From positions 1 to 64,000 of the forward strand of contig NZ_JBDPMD010000032.1 in NCBI RefSeq assembly GCF_039871875.1: a stretch of 64,000 nucleotides of DNA, read 5' to 3'. The notes beneath the pieces are model-generated. The model was not told the origin of the DNA. It did no database searches and saw nothing but the letters and a program-made list of their open reading frames with translations. The DNA comes from Sphaerisporangium sp039871875 (GTDB lineage Bacteria > Actinomycetota > Actinomycetes > Streptosporangiales > Streptosporangiaceae). The position numbers and the translations under genes are program-made. The stretch's first letter is position 1, and each line of letters begins with the position of its first letter. Positions 53,345 to 60,911 of the stretch are shown here, in pieces.

Positions 53345-54082
53345 ATGCGACGGTCCGGCCAGTCCCACATCCTCGCCATCGGCGGCGGTTCGTTCCGCCA
53401 GACCCGGCGCTTGGGGGTGGTCGAGGCGTCCGGCCTGCTGCGCTACGCCCTCGACCTCACCGGTCAGGACCGCCCGAAGCTCGGCCTGGTCGCCACGGCG
53501 ATGGGGGACGACGCGCCGTGGCTGCTCAAGATGTACGGCGCGTTCCGATCATGGGACGTCGAGGTCAGCCACCTGACGGTGTTCCCCATGCCGAACGTCG
53601 AGGACCCCCGCGAGTGGATCCTGGACCAGGACGTCATCTACGTCAGCGGCGGCAGCGTCGCCAACCTCGTGGCGCTGTGGCGGCTGCACGGGCTGGACGA
53701 GGCGTTCGAGGAGGCCTGGCGGTCCGGCGTCGTGTTGTCCGGCCAGAGCGCGGGCGCGTTGTGCTGGCACGTCGGCGGCAACACCGACTCCTTCGGCCCG
53801 GACCTGCGGGTGTGGGCGGAGGGGCTCGCCTTCCTGCCGTTCTCCTGCGGCGTGCACTACAACTCCGAGCCGCAGCGCCGCCGCCTGCTGCAGGCCTCGG
53901 TCGCCTCCGGCGAGCTGCCCGAGGGGTACGCCGCCGACGAGGGCGTGGGCCTGCACTACGTGGGACAGGAGTTCATCCAGGCCGTCACCGTGGACCCCGC
54001 CGGCTCCGCCTACCGGCTGGAGCGCGACGGCGAGGGGCGCGTCAAGGAGTTCCGTGTGGAGCCTCGCCTGCTCACCCCGTGA
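53345..54082 (+). CDS. Peptidase E-like (S51) serine peptidase
   Basis: The 245-residue protein has the S51 nucleophile motif SGQSAGALCW (serine in GxSAG) and the partner histidine in CGVHYNSEP, with DVIYVSGGSVANLVALW ahead. Such dipeptidases release N-terminal aspartyl residues or resemble cyanophycinase. AGGAGA sits four bases before the ATG. It is about 75 bases downstream of the epimerase. Confidence 0.88.
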   Translation: MRRSGQSHILAIGGGSFRQTRRLGVVEASGLLRYALDLTGQDRPKLGLVATAMGDDAPWLLKMYGAFRSWDVEVSHLTVFPMPNVEDPREWILDQDVIYVSGGSVANLVALWRLHGLDEAFEEAWRSGVVLSGQSAGALCWHVGGNTDSFGPDLRVWAEGLAFLPFSCGVHYNSEPQRRRLLQASVASGELPEGYAADEGVGLHYVGQEFIQAVTVDPAGSAYRLERDGEGRVKEFRVEPRLLTP

Positions 54083-54090
54083 CCTCGCGT

Positions 54091-54102
54091 TAGGCTGACC
54101 CC
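54091..54102 (+). promoter_or_regulatory. Leaderless-type -10 for lipB
   Basis: TAGGCT lies six bases before GTG 54103, identical in hexamer to the DUF3043 gene. Confidence 0.55.
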
Positions 54103-54822
54103 GTGAGCGAGCGCGGGAACCACGGCAGCACCACGGGCATCGGGCGGCTCGCACTCGTCCGGATGGGCGTCGACGTCCCGTACGAACAGGCGTGGGCGCT
54201 CCAGCGTGACGTGCACGCCCGCCGGGTGGCGGGCGCCATCCCCGACACCTGCCTGCTGCTGGAGCACGCCCCGGTGTACACCGCGGGCAAGCGCACCCGT
54301 CCCGAGGAGCGGCCGTCCGACGGCACCCCGGTGATCGACGTTGACCGCGGCGGCAAGATCACCTGGCACGGTCCGGGGCAGCTCGTCGGGTACCCGATCG
54401 TGCGGCTCACCGAGGCGCTGGACGTCGTGGTCTACGTCCGGCTGCTGGAGGAGGCGCTGATCAAGGTGTGCGCCGACTTCGGGGTGGTGTCCGGGCGGGT
54501 CGAGGGCCGCAGCGGCGTGTGGGTGGCGGGCGACCCCGCGCACGGGCTGCCCGACCGCGCGCTCGCCGCGATCGGCATCAGGGTGTCGCGCGGGGCCACC
54601 ATGCACGGCTTCGCGCTCAACTGCGTCAACGACCCCGGCTGGTTCAACCGCATCGTCCCGTGCGGCATCCCCGACGCCGGCGTCACGTCCCTGTCGGCCG
54701 AGACGGGGCGGCGCATCACGGTGGACGAGGTGCTGCCGTTCGCGGAGAAGCGGCTCGCCGAGGCGCTCGGCGCGGAAGGCGTCGACGTCCAGGAGGAAGA
54801 CCTGTTGTCGGGCCGGGTCTGA
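54103..54822 (+). CDS. lipB: Octanoyltransferase LipB
   Basis: The 239-residue enzyme moves octanoyl from acyl carrier protein to lipoyl-domain lysines. It shows RGGKITWHGPGQLVGYPIVR, VEGRSGVWV, the loop with lysine/cysteine pair around IRVSRGATMHGFALN and VPCGI (catalytic cysteine). It precedes lipA by 65 bases, and its products are needed by the sucB protein made nearby. Confidence 0.94.
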   Translation: MSERGNHGSTTGIGRLALVRMGVDVPYEQAWALQRDVHARRVAGAIPDTCLLLEHAPVYTAGKRTRPEERPSDGTPVIDVDRGGKITWHGPGQLVGYPIVRLTEALDVVVYVRLLEEALIKVCADFGVVSGRVEGRSGVWVAGDPAHGLPDRALAAIGIRVSRGATMHGFALNCVNDPGWFNRIVPCGIPDAGVTSLSAETGRRITVDEVLPFAEKRLAEALGAEGVDVQEEDLLSGRV

Positions 54823-54874
54823 CCAGGGGTGGCGTCGACGCGGGCCGGGGTCATCGCGGCCGGGCGGGCGGACG

Positions 54875-54887
54875 TAAGCTGGACGGC
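54875..54887 (+). promoter_or_regulatory. Leaderless-type -10 for lipA
   Basis: TAAGCT lies seven bases before GTG 54888. Confidence 0.5.
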
Positions 54888-55817
54888 GTGACAGTTGCTC
54901 CTGAAGGCCGAAAGCTCCTCCGTCTGGAGGTGCGCAACAGCCAGACCCCCATCGAGCGCAAGCCCCCGTGGATCAAGACACGGTTGCACAACGGGCCCAC
55001 CTTCAACGAGATCAGATCCCTCGTCAAGGACCAGGGCCTGCACACCGTGTGCCAGGAGGCCGGCTGTCCCAACATCTCCGAGTGCTGGGAGGACCGCGAG
55101 GCGACGTTCCTCATCGGCGGCGACCAGTGCACGCGGCGGTGCGACTTCTGCCAGATCGACACCGGCAAGCCCGCCGAGTACGACACCGACGAGCCGCGCC
55201 GGGTCGCCGAGTCCGTCATGCAGATGGGCCTGCGGTACGCCACGGTCACCGGGGTGGCGCGCGACGACCTGCCCGACGGCGGGGCGTGGCTGTACGCCGA
55301 GACCGCGCGGCGCATCCACGCCGACGTCCCCGGGTGCGGCGTCGAGTTGCTCGTGCCCGACTTCAACGGCAAGCGGGACCAGTTGGAGGAGGTCTTCTCC
55401 AGCCGTCCCGAGGTGTTCGCGCACAACATCGAGACGGTGCCGCGCATCTTCAAGAGCATCCGGCCCGCGTTCCGGTACGACCGGTCCCTGGCCGTGATCA
55501 CGATGGCGCACGAGGCGGGGCTGGTCACCAAGTCCAACCTCATCCTCGGCATGGGCGAGGAGCCCGAGGAGATCACGCAGGCCATGCGCGACCTCAAGGA
55601 GGCCGGCTGCGACCTGCTCACCATCACCCAGTACCTGCGTCCCACGCCGCGCCACCACCCCGTGGCGCGCTGGGTCAAGCCGGAGGAGTTCGTCTCCCTG
55701 CAGGCCGAGGCGGAGGCCATCGGGTTCGCGGGGGTGATGTCCGGGCCGCTGGTCCGCTCGTCCTACCGCGCCGGGCGCCTGTACAAGCAGGCCATCGAGG
55801 CCCGCCAGACCATCTGA
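54888..55817 (+). CDS. lipA: Lipoyl synthase
   Basis: The 309-residue radical-SAM enzyme inserts two sulfurs into octanoyl groups. It has the auxiliary cluster cysteines in CQEAGCPN and ECWE, the radical-SAM CTRRCDFC, and the ending LVRSSYRAGRLYKQA with the conserved RSSY serine ligand. A GTG with an upstream -10 hexamer suggests a leaderless mRNA separate from lipB. Its last codons form part of a 44-bp tandem duplication. Confidence 0.95.
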   Translation: MTVAPEGRKLLRLEVRNSQTPIERKPPWIKTRLHNGPTFNEIRSLVKDQGLHTVCQEAGCPNISECWEDREATFLIGGDQCTRRCDFCQIDTGKPAEYDTDEPRRVAESVMQMGLRYATVTGVARDDLPDGGAWLYAETARRIHADVPGCGVELLVPDFNGKRDQLEEVFSSRPEVFAHNIETVPRIFKSIRPAFRYDRSLAVITMAHEAGLVTKSNLILGMGEEPEEITQAMRDLKEAGCDLLTITQYLRPTPRHHPVARWVKPEEFVSLQAEAEAIGFAGVMSGPLVRSSYRAGRLYKQAIEARQTI

Positions 55818-55895
55818 CCCGCCTCGCCCCCCGGCGGCGCCGAAGCCGCCGGACCGTCTGACCCGCCTCGCCTCCCGGCGGCGCCGAGCCCGCCG
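55808..55895. repeat. 44-bp tandem duplication spanning the lipA stop codon
   Basis: A 44-base unit starting GACCATCTGACCCGCCTCGC recurs as GACCGTCTGACCCGCCTCGC with few changes, and a third partial copy follows (GACCGTCTGACC). The first copy holds the lipA stop. The unit includes the CCGGCGGC/GCCGCCGG hairpin, which may act as terminator. Confidence 0.88.
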
Positions 55896-56044
55896 GACCG
55901 TCTGACCATCGCCTCACGCTCCGGCAGCCGTGCGGGCCGCCGGGGTGCGGTCCTTTTCCGCGGGCGCCTGTACGGCGGGGGGCCCCGGCCGCCGGGGCGT
56001 CGCCGCGCGGCGGGCGGGCGGTCCTTTTCCCCGCTGGGCATTTG

Positions 56045-56056
56045 TATCCTTTACCC
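56045..56056 (+). promoter_or_regulatory. Leaderless-type -10 for the DUF4191 gene
   Basis: TATCCT lies six bases before ATG 56057 in an AT-rich patch. Confidence 0.55.
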
Positions 56057-56740
56057 ATGGCGAACAAGCCCGCAGACCCCGAGCGTCCGGGGCGCATCAA
56101 GCAGCTCCGGATGGTCGCGCAGATCGTCCAGAAGGCCAACCCCAAGGGCATGCCGATCGTTTACGCGTCGGCACTCGGTACGGTGGTCCTCTTCGTGGTG
56201 CTCGGTCTGGTGACCGGGTACGTCTGGCAGTTGATCCTTCTCGGGGTCATGGTCGCCATCACGGTCGGGCTGGTGGTGTTCTCCCAGCTCGCCCAGCGTG
56301 CGCAGTACTCGATGCTGGCGGGCCAGCCCGGCGCCGCGGCGGCGGTGCTCCAGGGCATGCGCGGCAACTGGCAGGTGACGCCCGCGGTGGCGGTCACCCG
56401 CGACCAGGACGTGGTGCACCGGGTGGTGGGCTTCCCCGGCATCGTGCTGGTGTCCGAGGGGCCGTCCTCGCGGGTGCAGCGCATGCTGGTGGCCGAGAAG
56501 AAGCGCGTGCAGCGGGTCGCGATCGACGTGCCGGTGTACGACGTGCAGTGCGGCGACGGCGAGGGGCAGGTGCCGCTGAACAAGCTGCAGCGTCACCTCA
56601 TGAAGCTCCCCCGCATGATCAAGAAGCAGGCGGTGTCCGAGGTGAACTACCGCCTGCGGGCGCTGCCGCAGACCGTGCCCATGCCGAAGGGCCCGATGCC
56701 GAAGGGCATGCGCATGCCTCGCGGCGGCAAGATGCGCTGA
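56057..56740 (+). CDS. DUF4191 membrane protein
   Basis: The 227-residue protein has a basic start (MANKPADPERPGRIKQLRM), two helices (VYASALGTVVLFVVLGLVTG and LILLGVMVAITVGLVVF) and a soluble C-terminal domain with HRVVGFPGIVLVSEGP. It matches actinobacterial DUF4191 proteins next to lipA and glnA. The C-terminus is methionine/proline/lysine-rich. Function unknown. Its stop overlaps the next gene's start (TGATG). Confidence 0.9.
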   Translation: MANKPADPERPGRIKQLRMVAQIVQKANPKGMPIVYASALGTVVLFVVLGLVTGYVWQLILLGVMVAITVGLVVFSQLAQRAQYSMLAGQPGAAAAVLQGMRGNWQVTPAVAVTRDQDVVHRVVGFPGIVLVSEGPSSRVQRMLVAEKKRVQRVAIDVPVYDVQCGDGEGQVPLNKLQRHLMKLPRMIKKQAVSEVNYRLRALPQTVPMPKGPMPKGMRMPRGGKMR

Positions 56741-57537
56741 TGTCCCGCCCCGCCCGGCACGCCGTGCCCGACACCCCCTCGGTGCGGGCCAACCGCGGCT
56801 GGTGGGACGCGGCGGCGGACGAGTACCAGGCCGAGCACGGCGCCTTCCTGCGTGACGCGGGGTTCATCTGGTGCCCGGAGGGGCTGGACGAGGCGGACGC
56901 GCGGCTGCTCGGGGACGTGCGGGGCCGGCGGGTCCTGGAGATCGGCTCCGGGGCGGCGCAGTGCGCGCGGTGGCTGGCGTCCCAGGGGGCGGTGGTCGCG
57001 GCGTTCGACCTGTCGTTCCGGCAGCTCCAGCACTCCCAGCGCATCGACGACGCGCATGGGAGCCATGTCCCGGTGGTGCAGGCCGACGCGGGTCACCTCC
57101 CTTTCGCGGACGTTTCCTTCGACCTGGCCTGCTCGGCCTTCGGCGCCCTGCCGTTCGTCGCCGACGCCCGTCAGGTCCTCACCGAGGTCCGCCGGGTGCT
57201 TCGTCCCGGCGGCCGCTTCGTCTTCTCCGTGAGCCATCCGATCCGCTGGGCCTTCCCCGACGACCCAGGCGCGCACGGCCTCACCTCCGACCGCTCCTAC
57301 TTCGACCGCACCCCGTACGTAGAGGAGGACGAGGACGGCGTCCCCACCTACGTCGAGCACCACCGCACGATGGGCGACTGGGTGGCCGCCATCGTCGCCT
57401 CCGGCCTCACCCTGACCGCCCTCACCGAACCTGAGTGGCCGGGCACCCATACCCGTACCTGGGGAGGCTGGAGTCCGCTACGGGGCCGCCACTTCCCCGG
57501 CACCGTGATCTTCACCTGCGTGCGGCCTACCGGCTGA
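56740..57537 (+). CDS. Class I SAM-dependent methyltransferase
   Basis: The 265-residue enzyme carries VLEIGSGAAQCARWLASQG (motif I), AAFDLSFRQLQHS (acidic loop), FDLACSAFGALPFV and VRRVLRPGGRFVFSVSHPIR. It resembles UbiE/methyltransferase-11 proteins; the substrate is unknown. The TGATG overlap with the DUF4191 gene implies cotranslation. It is convergent with the RDD gene. Confidence 0.88.
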   Translation: MSRPARHAVPDTPSVRANRGWWDAAADEYQAEHGAFLRDAGFIWCPEGLDEADARLLGDVRGRRVLEIGSGAAQCARWLASQGAVVAAFDLSFRQLQHSQRIDDAHGSHVPVVQADAGHLPFADVSFDLACSAFGALPFVADARQVLTEVRRVLRPGGRFVFSVSHPIRWAFPDDPGAHGLTSDRSYFDRTPYVEEDEDGVPTYVEHHRTMGDWVAAIVASGLTLTALTEPEWPGTHTRTWGGWSPLRGRHFPGTVIFTCVRPTG

Positions 57538-57638
57538 TCGCCGCATGACGGCGCCGATGTCGCCGTACCACGTCCCACCGTCGCGGCGCCGATCAACCCC
57601 ACGAGGAACGGCGCGGAGACGGCGCGGCGCGGAGACGG

Positions 57639-58097
57639 TCACGTGCGTACCACGACCGTGCGGGCGGCGCGGTCGTGGAGGCCCCGGTTGTCCCGGTCCC
57701 AGATCAGGGCGGGGAGGGCCAGGCAGAGGAGGAGGGTGCGGAGCACGAGGGACGGGAACGGGGTGCGGTGGCCGTCCACGGTGGTGATCTTGATGCGGAA
57801 CAGGAGCATGCCCAGGGTCATGCCGGTGGTGCCGGCCAGGATCAGGTACTCCAGGGCGAAGATCACCAAGCCGACCCAGGCGGAGCGCGCGGGGTCGGCG
57901 CCGAAGATGCCGCGGCCGATGGCCCAGGTGCAGACGAGCCAGTCGACGACGACGGCGCCGACGCGGCGGCCGAAGCCGGAGACCGAGCCGGGGCCCTCGG
58001 CGGGGAGACCGAGTCGTTCACCTGGGCGACCCAGATCGGCGCCCGCGGCGCGGACGCCGCCGAGCCAGGTCTGGGTCCATCTCGGCTGCCTGTTCAT
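57639..58097 (-). CDS. RDD-family membrane protein
   Basis: The 152-residue protein has the RDD start FGRRVGAVVVDWLVCTWAIG, a helix FALEYLILAGTTGMTLGMLL and the basic RIKITTVDGHRTP, ending in the charged IWDRDNRGLHDRA. RDD proteins sit in the membrane and some transport ions. TATCTT (58104-58109) lies six bases before the ATG, so it is probably leaderless. Divergent from glnA. Confidence 0.88.
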   Translation of the reverse strand: MNRQPRWTQTWLGGVRAAGADLGRPGERLGLPAEGPGSVSGFGRRVGAVVVDWLVCTWAIGRGIFGADPARSAWVGLVIFALEYLILAGTTGMTLGMLLFRIKITTVDGHRTPFPSLVLRTLLLCLALPALIWDRDNRGLHDRAARTVVVRT

Positions 58098-58103
58098 GCA
58101 GGT

Positions 58104-58109
58104 AAGATA
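58104..58109 (-). promoter_or_regulatory. Leaderless-type -10 for the RDD gene
   Basis: On the minus strand TATCTT lies six bases before ATG 58097. Confidence 0.5.
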
Positions 58110-58154
58110 CCGTTCAGGCGCATCGGTCCGCCCTGTAACCCTCCCCCCGTCTGG

Positions 58155-58192
58155 TTAACGTGTGCGAAACAAACGAGACATGGGACCGAAAC
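58155..58192 (+). promoter_or_regulatory. GlnR-type binding site before glnA
   Basis: TTAAC-N6-GAAAC-N6-GACAT-N6-GAAAC follows the actinobacterial GlnR pattern of alternating half-sites spaced by six bases; three of four half-sites match well. A -10-like TACGTT lies at 58203-58208, so the site sits where an activator would contact polymerase. Confidence 0.7.
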
Positions 58193-58241
58193 GGCACAGG
58201 CCTACGTTCGAGTCTGCAAGTTCGTGCCCCTGGGAGGTTGG

Positions 58242-59666
58242 ATGTTCAGCTCCGCCGACGACGTCCTGAAGTTCATCAGGGACGAAGGGGTGCAGTTCGT
58301 CGACGTCAGGTTTACCGACCTGCCGGGCACGACGCACCACTTCACCTTTCCCACGGAGAACTTCGGCGCCAGCGTATTCACCGACGGTCTGATGTTCGAC
58401 GGCTCGTCGATCCGTGGTTTCCAGGCCATTCACGAGTCGGACATGCTGCTGCTGCCCGACCCGTCGACGGCCGTGCTGGATCCGTTCCGCGACCATAAGA
58501 CCCTCATCATCAACTTCTTCGTCCACGACCCGCTGACGGGCGAGGCGTACAGCCGCGACCCGCGCAACGTCGCCCGCAAGGCCGAGGACTACCTCAAGGG
58601 CACGGGCATCGCGGACACCGTGTACTTCGGCCCCGAGGCCGAGTTCTACATCTTCGACGATGTGCGCTTCGCCAGCAGCCAGAGCGAGAGCTTCTACCAC
58701 ATCGACTCGATCGAAGGCGCCTGGAACACGGGCAAGGCCCAGGAGGGCGGCAACCTCGGGTACAAGCCGCGCTACAAGGGCGGCTACTTCCCGGTCCCCC
58801 CGATGGACCACTTCACCGACCTGCGCTCGGAGATGGTCCGCAAGCTGATCGAGGCCGGCATCGAGACCGAGATGCAGCACCACGAGGTGGGCACCGCGGG
58901 CCAGGCCGAGATCGACTTCCGCTTCGGCACGCTGCTGAAGACCGCGGACAACCTGATGCTGTACAAGTACATCATCAAGAACACCGCGGTGAAGGCCGGC
59001 CGCACGGTCACCTTCATGCCGAAGCCGATCTTCGGTGACAACGGCTCGGGCATGCACTGCCACCAGTCCCTGTGGAAGGACGGCGAGCCGCTGTTCTACG
59101 ACGAGGTCGGCTACGCGGGCCTGTCGGACACGGCGCGGTACTACATCGGCGGCCTGCTCAAGCACGCCCCGGCCATCCTCGCCTTCACCAACCCGACGGT
59201 GAACTCCTACCACCGCCTGGTCCCCGGCTACGAGGCCCCGGTGAACCTGGTCTACTCCCAGCGCAACCGCTCCGCCTGCATCCGCATCCCGATCACCGGA
59301 TCCAACCCCAAGGCCAAGCGCATCGAGTTCCGGGTGCCCGACCCGTCGTGCAACCCGTACTTCGCGTTCTCCGCCCAGCTCATGGCCGGCCTCGACGGCA
59401 TCCGCAACAAGATCGAGCCGCCGCAGCCGGTCGACAAGGACCTCTACGAGCTCCCGCCCGAGGAAGCCGGCCAGGTCCCGCAGGTCCCCGGCTCCCTGCC
59501 GGAGGTCCTCGCCGCCCTGGAGGCCGACCACGAGTTCCTCCTCGAAGGCGGCGTCTTCACGCCTGACCTCATCGAGACCTGGGTCAGCTACAAGCGCGAG
59601 AACGAGATCGACCCGATCCGCCTGCGCCCGCACCCGCACGAGTTCGAGCTCTACTACGACGTGTGA
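58242..59666 (+). CDS. glnA: Glutamine synthetase type I
   Basis: The 474-residue enzyme makes glutamine from glutamate, ammonia and ATP. Key parts are MFDGSSIRGFQAI, the metal/ATP region FGPEAEFYIFDDVRF, MPKPIFGDNGSGMHCHQSLW, NRSACIRIP and the adenylylation tyrosine in DLYELPPEE. Length is typical of GSI-beta, so adenylylation by GlnE is likely (family knowledge). GGGAGG seven bases before the ATG is the ribosome binding site, and a GlnR-type site lies upstream. Confidence 0.97.
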   Translation: MFSSADDVLKFIRDEGVQFVDVRFTDLPGTTHHFTFPTENFGASVFTDGLMFDGSSIRGFQAIHESDMLLLPDPSTAVLDPFRDHKTLIINFFVHDPLTGEAYSRDPRNVARKAEDYLKGTGIADTVYFGPEAEFYIFDDVRFASSQSESFYHIDSIEGAWNTGKAQEGGNLGYKPRYKGGYFPVPPMDHFTDLRSEMVRKLIEAGIETEMQHHEVGTAGQAEIDFRFGTLLKTADNLMLYKYIIKNTAVKAGRTVTFMPKPIFGDNGSGMHCHQSLWKDGEPLFYDEVGYAGLSDTARYYIGGLLKHAPAILAFTNPTVNSYHRLVPGYEAPVNLVYSQRNRSACIRIPITGSNPKAKRIEFRVPDPSCNPYFAFSAQLMAGLDGIRNKIEPPQPVDKDLYELPPEEAGQVPQVPGSLPEVLAALEADHEFLLEGGVFTPDLIETWVSYKRENEIDPIRLRPHPHEFELYYDV

Positions 59667-59676
59667 CCGATCACGG

Positions 59677-59715
59677 AAAGCCCGGGACGAGGTTGTGAAC
59701 CTCGCCCCGGGCTTT
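59677..59715 (+). terminator. Terminator after glnA
   Basis: An 18-base stem with one mismatch and GTG loop (AAAGCCCGGG...GAGGTT with AACCTC...CCCGGGCTTT) ends in CTTTCG. Confidence 0.8.
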
Positions 59716-59810
59716 CGCGTGAACGGCCTCTTCGCCACCGTTCCCAGAAGCCCCCCGCGCCGGGCCGGAACGATCTGCCAGCGGGCTCTCGCTCCCGCAG
59801 TGTGCGTGTC

Positions 59811-59933
59811 ATGGACATGGTGCGGCAGGTGATCGTGTTCGACGCGGGGCATCCGTTCTGTCTGCACGATTTGCCCTGGCCGGGAGATTACCGGACATCC
59901 CTGGCGTATCCGCGACGACCTCGTGGTTCGTAG
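59811..59933 (+). other. Possible 40-residue reading frame, weak
   Basis: ATG GAC ATG leads a 40-codon frame with HPFCLHDLPWPGDYRT and ordinary composition but no ribosome binding site. It may be a fragment. The rest of 59716-59993 holds no gene. Confidence 0.2.
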
Positions 59934-59938
59934 CCGAC

Positions 59939-59952
59939 CTACCCGTGGGTAG
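59939..59952. promoter_or_regulatory. Palindrome overlapping a -10 before the SnoaL-like gene
   Basis: CTACCC-GT-GGGTAG is a perfect six-base inverted repeat. TAGTTT (59950-59955) overlaps it, so a regulator bound here could block the promoter of the gene at 59994. Confidence 0.4.
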
Positions 59953-59993
59953 TTTGGAAAGGATCGATTTCCGACCACGGAGGGGTCACAGCC

Positions 59994-60437
59994 ATGGTCG
60001 ACAAGTGGGAGGTCAAGCGCCGGCTGGCCGACGCGATCAACGACCACGACGTACGCCGGATGCTCGATTGCTTCTCCGAAGACGCGGTCTTCGTCTCTCC
60101 CGTAGGACTGGCAGAGGGACGCGAGGAGATCGTGTGGATCTTTGAGCAATTCTTCAGGGGCTTTCCTGACCTTCACCTGACGGTGTGGTACGAGGCCACG
60201 AGCACCGACAACCCCCTGGTGGTCGAATGGACGGGGACCGGCACGCACACCGGACCGTTCCTGATGCCCGACGGGCGGGAACTGGAGGCGACGGGCCGCC
60301 GCATCACTCTGCGGGGCACCTGCGCCTCGTTCATCGAGGACGAAAAGATCGTCACGCACCGGGAGTACTTCGATCAACTGGAGCTGTACTCACAGCTCGG
60401 CCTGCACCTGGCGATGGACGAGCCGGCCTCCGCGTAG
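59994..60437 (+). CDS. SnoaL-like/NTF2-fold protein
   Basis: The 147-residue protein has the NTF2-like pattern: WEVKRRLADAINDHDVRRML, DAVFVSPVGLAEGREEIVW, FPDLHLTVWYEATSTDNPL and the C-terminal EKIVTHREYFDQLELYSQLG. Such small folds are isomerases, hydrolases or ligand binders; no substrate can be named. GGAGGGG eight bases before the ATG supports the start. It follows glnA but has its own promoter. Confidence 0.85.
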   Translation: MVDKWEVKRRLADAINDHDVRRMLDCFSEDAVFVSPVGLAEGREEIVWIFEQFFRGFPDLHLTVWYEATSTDNPLVVEWTGTGTHTGPFLMPDGRELEATGRRITLRGTCASFIEDEKIVTHREYFDQLELYSQLGLHLAMDEPASA

Positions 60438-60492
60438 CCCTCCACAGCGGACGGCCCGCATCGATTCCGATGCCGGGCCGTTTCCGGTGCCG

Positions 60493-60621
60493 TCAGTTCG
60501 TCGCGGCGGTCGTGCAGGGCTTCTGGAGATAGAAGCGATAGTCCGAGCCGTCGTGGATCATGGCGGCACGGCCGGCGTCGCTGTCCGCGGCGAAGCCGGT
60601 GAGCTTGCGGACGTGAGTACC
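60493..60621 (-). pseudogene. C-terminal remnant of a gene
   Basis: A 42-codon frame reads as a real protein end (THVRKLTGFAADSDAGRA, MIHDGSDYRFYLQKPC) with normal codon use but begins right after a stop and has no plausible start. The upstream frame may continue in a different register. It looks like a truncated gene. I do not recognise the parent, though the HDGSDYRxYL motif occurs in secreted actinobacterial proteins (from memory). Confidence 0.5.
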
Positions 60622-60722
60622 TCAGGGTCGCGCGGAGGGGCGGCAGGGCCGTCGCCTACGATGTGGAAGGCCCTCCGGTTCAGGGACGGGTCACGACCGG
60701 AGAGCGGAGAGGTGGTGGCGAG

Positions 60723-60905
60723 GTGTTCGGGCGCAAGCCTCTTGAGGAGCGGCTGGCTGAGCGGAGGGCGCAGTTGCCGCCGCTGGAGGAAGGGAAGCAC
60801 TTCGAGCACGGGCCGGCGAAGTTCGTGTTCATCTTCCTGATCGTGTTCGTGGTGCTCGGGCACTTCGTCGGGTTGTTCGTGCTGATGGCGCTCGGGCAGC
60901 ACTGA
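60723..60905 (+). CDS. Small single-helix membrane protein
   Basis: The 60-residue product has a charged start (FGRKPLEERLAERRAQLPPL) and one helix (FVFIFLIVFVVLGHFVGLFV) ending in a short tail. GGAGAGG ten bases before the GTG is the ribosome binding site. It is convergent with the deacetylase gene. Function unknown. Confidence 0.6.
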   Translation: MFGRKPLEERLAERRAQLPPLEEGKHFEHGPAKFVFIFLIVFVVLGHFVGLFVLMALGQH

Positions 60906-60911
60906 GGGCGG

